NCBI GenBank assembly: GCA_902783395.1
Contig: CACZRA010000227.1
Location: 1 to 9,519, forward strand
Direction of reading: 5' to 3'
Length of the DNA stretch: 9,519 nt
Source: an uncultured Lachnospiraceae bacterium
GTDB taxonomy: Bacteria > Bacillota > Clostridia > Lachnospirales > Lachnospiraceae
Shown here piece by piece: positions 5,615 to 9,519 of the stretch. The notes beneath the pieces are model-generated. The model was not told where the DNA came from. It was given only the letters and a program-made list of their open reading frames with translations, and ran no database searches. Numbering within the stretch: position 1 is the stretch's first letter; every line of letters starts with the position of its first letter. A program made the position numbers and the translations under genes.

Positions 5615-7408
5615 ATGACGGATATGAGTCCCGGCTTAAAATCTTCCGTAAAAAAGAAGAGCATACGGACGATCTTCCTGCGGGCGCTGCTTCTTATAAG
5701 CATCGTCACACTCGGTCTGATCTCACTGATCTTTTCCGTGATGCAGTACAGAACGCTCAAAAGCCATGCTACGCAGGATATGCAGGCAAGCTGTGTACAG
5801 GTTGCGGCGAGTCTCGGACAGACAGTGAAGGAGATGGATACCATTCTCCTCTATTCAATGGCTTCCGGGGAGCTGAGAGATGAGTTTAAAGAGTATATGA
5901 ACGCGCCTGCTTCCTTCGAGAAAAACCGCGCAAGACAGGCTTTGGCAGGGACGATGATCTCATTAAAAGGATTTGATTTCTCGACGAGACAGCTTAATCT
6001 CTACGATGTCGAGGAGGGCGGTTTCGGCGTGGGAAATTACTACGGAGACCTGGACGGAAGCGTGAAGGATACAGGCTGGTACGATAAGACCGAGGCAGCT
6101 GCCGGCAAAAAATACATCTATGCTCCGGCTCAGGATCCGCTCGTTTCAAGGAGCGCCGGAGTGGACGAGGATACCTTCTATTTTTCACTGTGCCGTATGT
6201 TTTACGGTGACTTTCATACCCCTTTGGGATTCATTGAGGTAAAGACCTACTATGATGAAGTGTTTGAGCCGCTGAAGCATGATATCTCCGCGCTTGATCC
6301 TGTGATAGCGGTCTATGACCGTGACGGACGCCAGATATACCCGGAAGCAGCGGTGTATCCGTATTTTTCCCATAAGGATGATGGTGACGGAGAGATAAGG
6401 AATACATATACGGGTAAAAAACAGTTCCTTTGCTTTTCGGAGGATGAGTCAGACGGCCTTACGGTGGCAATGGCGGTGGATGATGAGGTCTTCATGGTTC
6501 CGGTATACAGATCCTTTATCCCCATATTTCTTGCGGTCATATTTATCTTCGGTATATGCTTGGCACTTGCCGCGGCGCTCTCAAATAGGATGAGCGATCC
6601 GATGAGCCGGATCCATGCTTTTCTTACAAAGGCCGACAAGGCGCAGTTTGAAAGACTCGGGATACCGGATTCCGGCGTGACGGAGATAGATGAACTTAAG
6701 GATTCGATAAACAGCAGCATTGAGGCACAGGAAAACGCGACCAATACAATGCTGACTCTTAAAGAGCAGGAGATGCAGGCGCAGATGCTTGCCCTCCAGT
6801 CCCAGATGAATCCGCATTTCCTGTATAATTCACTTTCGATGATAGGCGAGATGGCGGATTCCGGCATGACGGCCGAGGTTTCCGAGATGTGCGGGGATAT
6901 CACATCAATACTTCGCTATATTTCTTCCAATCGCGAAATGCGGATTAGGGTCGAGGAGGAGATGGAACAGGTGGACCGTTATCTCGGGTGCATAAAAAGA
7001 CGCTTCGGTGACGGGCTTACTTATATCTATGAGATTTCCGATGATATTCTGGACTGCATGGTTCCAAAGCTCTGCGTACAGCTTCTCGTGGAGAACGCAG
7101 TGAAGGCTGTCATGTCGCATGTCGCTCCGTGGGAGATCAAGGTTGAAGGGGCAAGAGACGGCGATGACTGGCATATCACGGTCTCGGACAACGGTCCGGG
7201 CTTTGATCCCGATGTAGACAGGGAATTAAGACGGAACATGGACGAGATACTCCGTACCGGCGTGCTTCCGAGCCTTAAGATAGAGGGCATGGGCATACTA
7301 AATATTTTTATCCGCCTGTATCTGCTTGACGGCATCCCGTTTGTCTTTGATTTCGGAAATAAGGAAGAGGGCGGTGCCTTCGTAACTGTCGGCGGGCATG
7401 TGAGATGA
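5615..7408 (+). CDS. Membrane sensor histidine kinase, YesM/LytS type (His_kinase PF06580)
   Basis: A 597-residue kinase. Membrane helix 1 is at about 20-43 and helix 2 at about 302-324. Between them lies a roughly 255-residue extracellular domain of probable dCache type, including TGWYDKTEAA at 153-162. A HAMP-like linker follows, then a coiled segment rich in Gln/Glu/Met. The phospho-acceptor is His401 in QMNPHFLYNSL. The ATP-binding domain has an N-box with Glu493/Asn494 (LVENAVKAV), the G1 motif DNGPGFD at 525-531 and the G2 segment GMGILN at 558-563. All catalytic motifs look intact. Kinases of this kind in Clostridia often sense carbohydrates or peptides and pair with AraC-type response regulators, as here. 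The gene begins 9 bases after GH31, with no strong ribosome site, so translation may be coupled; ATG 5624 is an alternative start. The partner regulator is encoded one gene further on. The ligand is unknown. Confidence 0.92.
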   Translation: MTDMSPGLKSSVKKKSIRTIFLRALLLISIVTLGLISLIFSVMQYRTLKSHATQDMQASCVQVAASLGQTVKEMDTILLYSMASGELRDEFKEYMNAPASFEKNRARQALAGTMISLKGFDFSTRQLNLYDVEEGGFGVGNYYGDLDGSVKDTGWYDKTEAAAGKKYIYAPAQDPLVSRSAGVDEDTFYFSLCRMFYGDFHTPLGFIEVKTYYDEVFEPLKHDISALDPVIAVYDRDGRQIYPEAAVYPYFSHKDDGDGEIRNTYTGKKQFLCFSEDESDGLTVAMAVDDEVFMVPVYRSFIPIFLAVIFIFGICLALAAALSNRMSDPMSRIHAFLTKADKAQFERLGIPDSGVTEIDELKDSINSSIEAQENATNTMLTLKEQEMQAQMLALQSQMNPHFLYNSLSMIGEMADSGMTAEVSEMCGDITSILRYISSNREMRIRVEEEMEQVDRYLGCIKRRFGDGLTYIYEISDDILDCMVPKLCVQLLVENAVKAVMSHVAPWEIKVEGARDGDDWHITVSDNGPGFDPDVDRELRRNMDEILRTGVLPSLKIEGMGILNIFIRLYLLDGIPFVFDFGNKEEGGAFVTVGGHVR

Positions 7409-7413
7409 ATCTA

Positions 7414-7422
7414 TGGTATGAT
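7414..7422 (+). promoter_or_regulatory. Candidate extended -10 promoter before the lipoprotein gene
   Basis: TGGTATGAT fits an extended -10 element (TGn followed by TATGAT, 5 of 6 matches), in the longest gap of the araC-to-regulator run (61 bases). I see no good -35 box upstream. If real, transcription would begin near 7429 and give the lipoprotein and response regulator their own transcript. Confidence 0.3.
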
Positions 7423-7469
7423 AGTAGATCAGGAAACCGGATTACAGTGAAAAGGAGATCACAGGGTAA

Positions 7470-8522
7470 ATGAAACGGATCAGAATGACAGCATGTTTTT
7501 TTGCGGTAATATGTATGCTTCTGGCAGGATGCGGCAGTAAAGAAGCTGTGAATACGGATACGGATACGAATAAACAGGAAGAAGAATCATCCACGGAACA
7601 GGAAAAAACGTCGGAAACCGCTCCGGTCGGCAATAAAGACCTTATTTTTTCGTCAGAGGATGATGCAGAGGATAACAGTGAGACAATACCTTTGTCAGAA
7701 ACGGAGATCGCGGATAATCTGACGCAAAAGCTTATAAATGAAGCAGGGGCCGACAATGACGATATCCGGTTCTTCGATATAGATGATTTTGACGGCAACG
7801 GCGGATACGAAGGGTTTGCGCTTATAGGACCGGAACCGGATTTTGACTACAATGAATCCGGGCTTCTCGAGGGGAGCTTATGGTTTGTAAATGACGGTAC
7901 ATGTAAAAAACTCATAGATTCCGAGGGAATGGGGTTTGTATTAAATGACAGGGTCTTTGATTTCGGCACCAAAAAATACATTCTGTTTAATGACACTTAT
8001 GCAACAGGTGTCCTTACCTACGCTTTTGAAGTAAAAGGTGACAATGCGGAAGAGACTCCTTTTTCGCGCGTCGGTGAGGTACAGGACCAGGATGATACCG
8101 ATCTGTTCAGGATAGTGGACAGCAGTTATGACGCGGAATATGATCCTGAGATAGACGGTTTTGTCGGGCATACATGGAAAAGCTATTATTTCTATTTTGA
8201 TTATGAGACAGACAGCGTCCGGGAATACGGTGCTGTCGAGGTCTCGAATGAGAAAGCTGCGAAGCTTTGCGGACATGATCTTGTGGCAGAATGCCTTGAG
8301 AATGGGGATACGCTGGAGGGCATATATGATCGCGCTAACGGCCTGTACCATATAAACTACTCGAGTACCGATCAGAACGGGATGGTTTATTACTACCACC
8401 GCACCTTTGACAGTTCACGGGGCTGCTATATTGATGATCTGAATGAGCAGAGCGATGAGGAATTCCAGGGCATATACCTGCTTGAGCTGTGTCCGGATAT
8501 AGCAGATTATCCCGATATCTGA
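7470..8522 (+). CDS. Acidic lipoprotein of unknown function
   Basis: A 350-residue secreted lipoprotein. The start is a type II signal peptide: basic MKRIR, a hydrophobic stretch and the lipobox LLAGC, giving a lipidated Cys21 on the outer face of the membrane. Residues about 22-75 form a low-complexity Thr/Ser/Glu/Asp linker. The rest is a very acidic globular domain, probably mostly beta, rich in Asp and aromatic residues. DFDGNGGYE (106-114) has the DxDxNG pattern of calcium-binding loops (Asp106, Asp108, Asn110, Glu114). AGGAG lies 12 bases upstream of the ATG. It does not look like an ABC-transporter sugar-binding protein. Its position between the kinase and the response regulator suggests, as inference, a ligand-binding or modulating partner of the kinase at the cell surface. 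I do not recognise the folded domain, and it may equally be a bystander. Confidence 0.85.
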   Translation: MKRIRMTACFFAVICMLLAGCGSKEAVNTDTDTNKQEEESSTEQEKTSETAPVGNKDLIFSSEDDAEDNSETIPLSETEIADNLTQKLINEAGADNDDIRFFDIDDFDGNGGYEGFALIGPEPDFDYNESGLLEGSLWFVNDGTCKKLIDSEGMGFVLNDRVFDFGTKKYILFNDTYATGVLTYAFEVKGDNAEETPFSRVGEVQDQDDTDLFRIVDSSYDAEYDPEIDGFVGHTWKSYYFYFDYETDSVREYGAVEVSNEKAAKLCGHDLVAECLENGDTLEGIYDRANGLYHINYSSTDQNGMVYYYHRTFDSSRGCYIDDLNEQSDEEFQGIYLLELCPDIADYPDI

Positions 8523-8533
8523 ATCAAATCATC

Positions 8534-9289
8534 ATGGTAAAAATAGACCATTACAATGTGCTGCTTGCAGATGATGAATATATGCTGAGGCAGTCGCTCA
8601 AAAGACGGATAACGGAGATGGATGAAAGCTTCAGGATAGCCGCGGAATGCGGGGAAGGGAAGTCCGCGCTTTCTGCGCTTGAAGACGGTAACATCCATGT
8701 AGTATTCACGGATATACGCATGCCGGAGATGGACGGCCTTGAGCTTGCGAAGATCATACATGAAAAATACCCGGAGATAATTACCGTGATACTTACAGGC
8801 TATGCGGATTTTGAGTACGCACAGGAGGCGATCAGGCAGGGGGTTTTTGATTATCTGCTCAAGCCGGTATCGGAAGACAAGCTTTCAGCGATACTTGAAA
8901 AAATAAGCCTGAAGCTGCAGGAAACATACGAGCTTCCCGATGATGAGGGGATATCAGGCAAAAGCGCCGCGGAGATCGTTAAGCAGACAGAGCGGTATAT
9001 CAAGGAGCATTTCAGGGAGGAGATCGACTTCGGGGCTCTGGCCGCGGATTACGGTTTCTCTTCGGCATATCTGAGCAGGATCTTTACAAAGAATAAGGGA
9101 GAGTCTCCGGTGAAGTTCCTGACTTCCCTGCGTATGAAGGAAGCTAAGCGTCTGCTTGCAAATACAGATGAGCCGATCGCAAGAGTAGGAGAGCTCTCGG
9201 GCTATCCTGACCAGTTCTACTTCAGCCGGACATTCCGCAAAGAAACCGGCGAAAATCCCACGAAATACCGCAAACTTCATAGAACGTGA
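8534..9289 (+). CDS. Response regulator with AraC-type DNA-binding domain (YesN-like, compact)
   Basis: A 251-residue cytoplasmic response regulator. The receiver domain covers about 7-125, with the acidic pair Asp13/Asp14, phospho-acceptor Asp60 (FTDIRMPEMDG), Thr88 and Lys110 (YLLKPV), so it should be phosphorylatable. A short linker leads to an AraC-type double helix-turn-helix domain at about 153-248: IDFGALAADYGFSSAYLSRIF, and the segment ending FYFSRTFRKETGENPTKYRK, which keeps the family's Pro-x-x-Tyr-Arg close. It is much shorter than typical YesN-type regulators (about 400-540 residues), because the middle region is nearly absent. ATG 8534 was chosen because the receiver begins right after it. 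A GTG at 8489 in the same frame would overlap the lipoprotein gene and add an unlike N-terminus. No clear ribosome site is visible, so coupling to the lipoprotein gene 11 bases upstream is likely. The partner kinase is that at 5615-7408. Confidence 0.92.
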   Translation: MVKIDHYNVLLADDEYMLRQSLKRRITEMDESFRIAAECGEGKSALSALEDGNIHVVFTDIRMPEMDGLELAKIIHEKYPEIITVILTGYADFEYAQEAIRQGVFDYLLKPVSEDKLSAILEKISLKLQETYELPDDEGISGKSAAEIVKQTERYIKEHFREEIDFGALAADYGFSSAYLSRIFTKNKGESPVKFLTSLRMKEAKRLLANTDEPIARVGELSGYPDQFYFSRTFRKETGENPTKYRKLHRT

Positions 9290-9320
9290 ACATATTCTAT
9301 TCTTTATTGAGTCTTTGATA

Positions 9321-9363
9321 TTGGCTCTCGGGATGAAAATATGCTTTTCTCGGTCAGAGCCAA
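9321..9363. repeat. Inverted repeat after the response regulator gene
   Basis: TTGGCTCT (9321-9328) and AGAGCCAA (9356-9363) are perfect 8-bp arms. An inner pair, GAAAA (9335-9339) and TTTTC (9345-9349), encloses a 5-base loop. This gives a long stem with internal loops, 31 bases after the stop codon. No T-run follows on either strand, so it is not a standard terminator, though it may mark or protect the 3' end of the operon transcript. Confidence 0.55.
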
Positions 9364-9364
9364 C

Positions 9365-9474
9365 GCTCGTCCAAACTAAGTGCCACGACGCACTATGATT
9401 GAGCTAAAATGCTCCATAAATGTCGCATTTTCACGCTCAATTCAAGTGCTTACGGGCACTGGATTTCGTCCGAG
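9365..9474. repeat. Nested inverted repeats in the gene-free tail
   Basis: Four arm pairs are nested around one centre near 9418: GCTCG (9365-9369) with CGAGC (9470-9474), AGTGCC (9379-9384) with GGCACT (9455-9460), ATTGAGC (9398-9404) with GCTCAAT (9435-9441), and AAAATGC (9406-9412) with GCATTTT (9425-9431). The inner two are nearly continuous and form a 14-bp stem with a 12-base loop. Two smaller local hairpins (AGTGC/GCACT at 9379-9394 and 9445-9460) compete with the second pair. I see no coding frame here. This may be a structured RNA, a mobile palindromic repeat or a protein-binding region; its function is unknown. Confidence 0.6.
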
Positions 9475-9519
9475 CTAAAAACGGCTCCACAATTCCCTCG
9501 TAAAGCACATTTCACCCTC
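9378..9519. repeat. Imperfect tandem repeat of about 66-76 bases, cut by the window end
   Basis: Unit 1 (9378-9443) and unit 2 (9444-9519) align in order through AAGTGC, GCACT, GAGCTAAAA, GCTCCA and ATTTTCAC/ATTTCAC, with variable bases and small gaps between these blocks. GAGCTAAAA is exact in both (9401-9409 and 9472-9480). Unit 2 reaches the window edge, so the array may continue. The units are too divergent for a CRISPR repeat, and there are no uniform spacers. Confidence 0.5.

Noticed and set aside
6313..6903. Minus-strand open frame (196 codons) opposite the histidine kinase
   Set aside because: It overlaps intact kinase motifs, including the end of the H-box region, and its Ser/Ile-rich translation is typical of an antisense shadow.
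7551..7571. Short TACGGA-type tandem repeat in the lipoprotein linker
   Set aside because: Only about two to three units that encode the Asp/Thr-rich linker; too short to suggest phase variation.
8489..8533. Longer response regulator starting at GTG 8489
   Set aside because: It would overlap the lipoprotein gene by 34 bases, has no ribosome site at good spacing, and adds residues before the normal receiver start.
9365..9474. Integron attC-like recombination site
   Set aside because: Nested arms are suggestive, but no integrase, gene cassette or recognisable core site is seen.
9378..9519. CRISPR array
   Set aside because: Only two divergent units are seen, with no exact repeat of 25-40 bases, no uniform spacers and no cas genes.

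Overview
The window looks like an ordinary chromosomal stretch from a Gram-positive anaerobe of the class Clostridia, most likely Lachnospiraceae (Butyrivibrio-, Roseburia- or Lachnospira-like). This placement is inference. It rests on strong GGAGG ribosome sites, TTG/GTG start candidates, frequent ATA and AGA/AGG codons, near-balanced base composition, and a YesM/LytS-type sensor kinase paired with an AraC-type response regulator. All eight supported genes lie on the + strand.

Layout. A small unrecognised protein (5-289) ends inside a 19-bp palindrome. A terminator-like hairpin follows (349-390), and its T-run stops only two bases before the ribosome site of a sugar isomerase of the FucI/AraA-like family COG2407 (407-1774). 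A second, related hairpin (1812-1857) follows the isomerase and runs directly into the start of an AraC-family regulator (1856-2725). Next come a YbjQ/UPF0145 protein (2755-3066), a large cytoplasmic GH31 alpha-glycosidase (3095-5605), a membrane sensor histidine kinase (5615-7408), an acidic lipoprotein (7470-8522) and a compact response regulator (8534-9289). The last 230 bases are gene-free and hold nested inverted repeats and an imperfect tandem repeat that runs off the end of the window.

How the genes may work together. The set reads as a carbohydrate-use locus. The kinase would sense an extracellular signal and the response regulator would act on transcription. GH31 would trim an imported alpha-linked oligosaccharide, and the isomerase would convert a released aldose to its ketose, with the AraC protein as a second, sugar-sensing regulator. 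No transporter or sugar kinase gene is present here, so the substrate cannot be named. From araC onward the genes are tightly spaced (gaps 29, 28, 9, 61 and 11 bases) and could be one operon, with a possible extra promoter before the lipoprotein.

Most unusual features. (1) Two related terminator-like hairpins each sit immediately against a translation start and carry GGAGG in the 3' arm. (2) The start of the AraC gene is ambiguous between two ribosome sites. (3) A lipoprotein gene is inserted between the kinase and its regulator. (4) A structured repeat region follows the last gene. I see no CRISPR array, transposase, tRNA, rRNA, phage gene or recognisable defence system.
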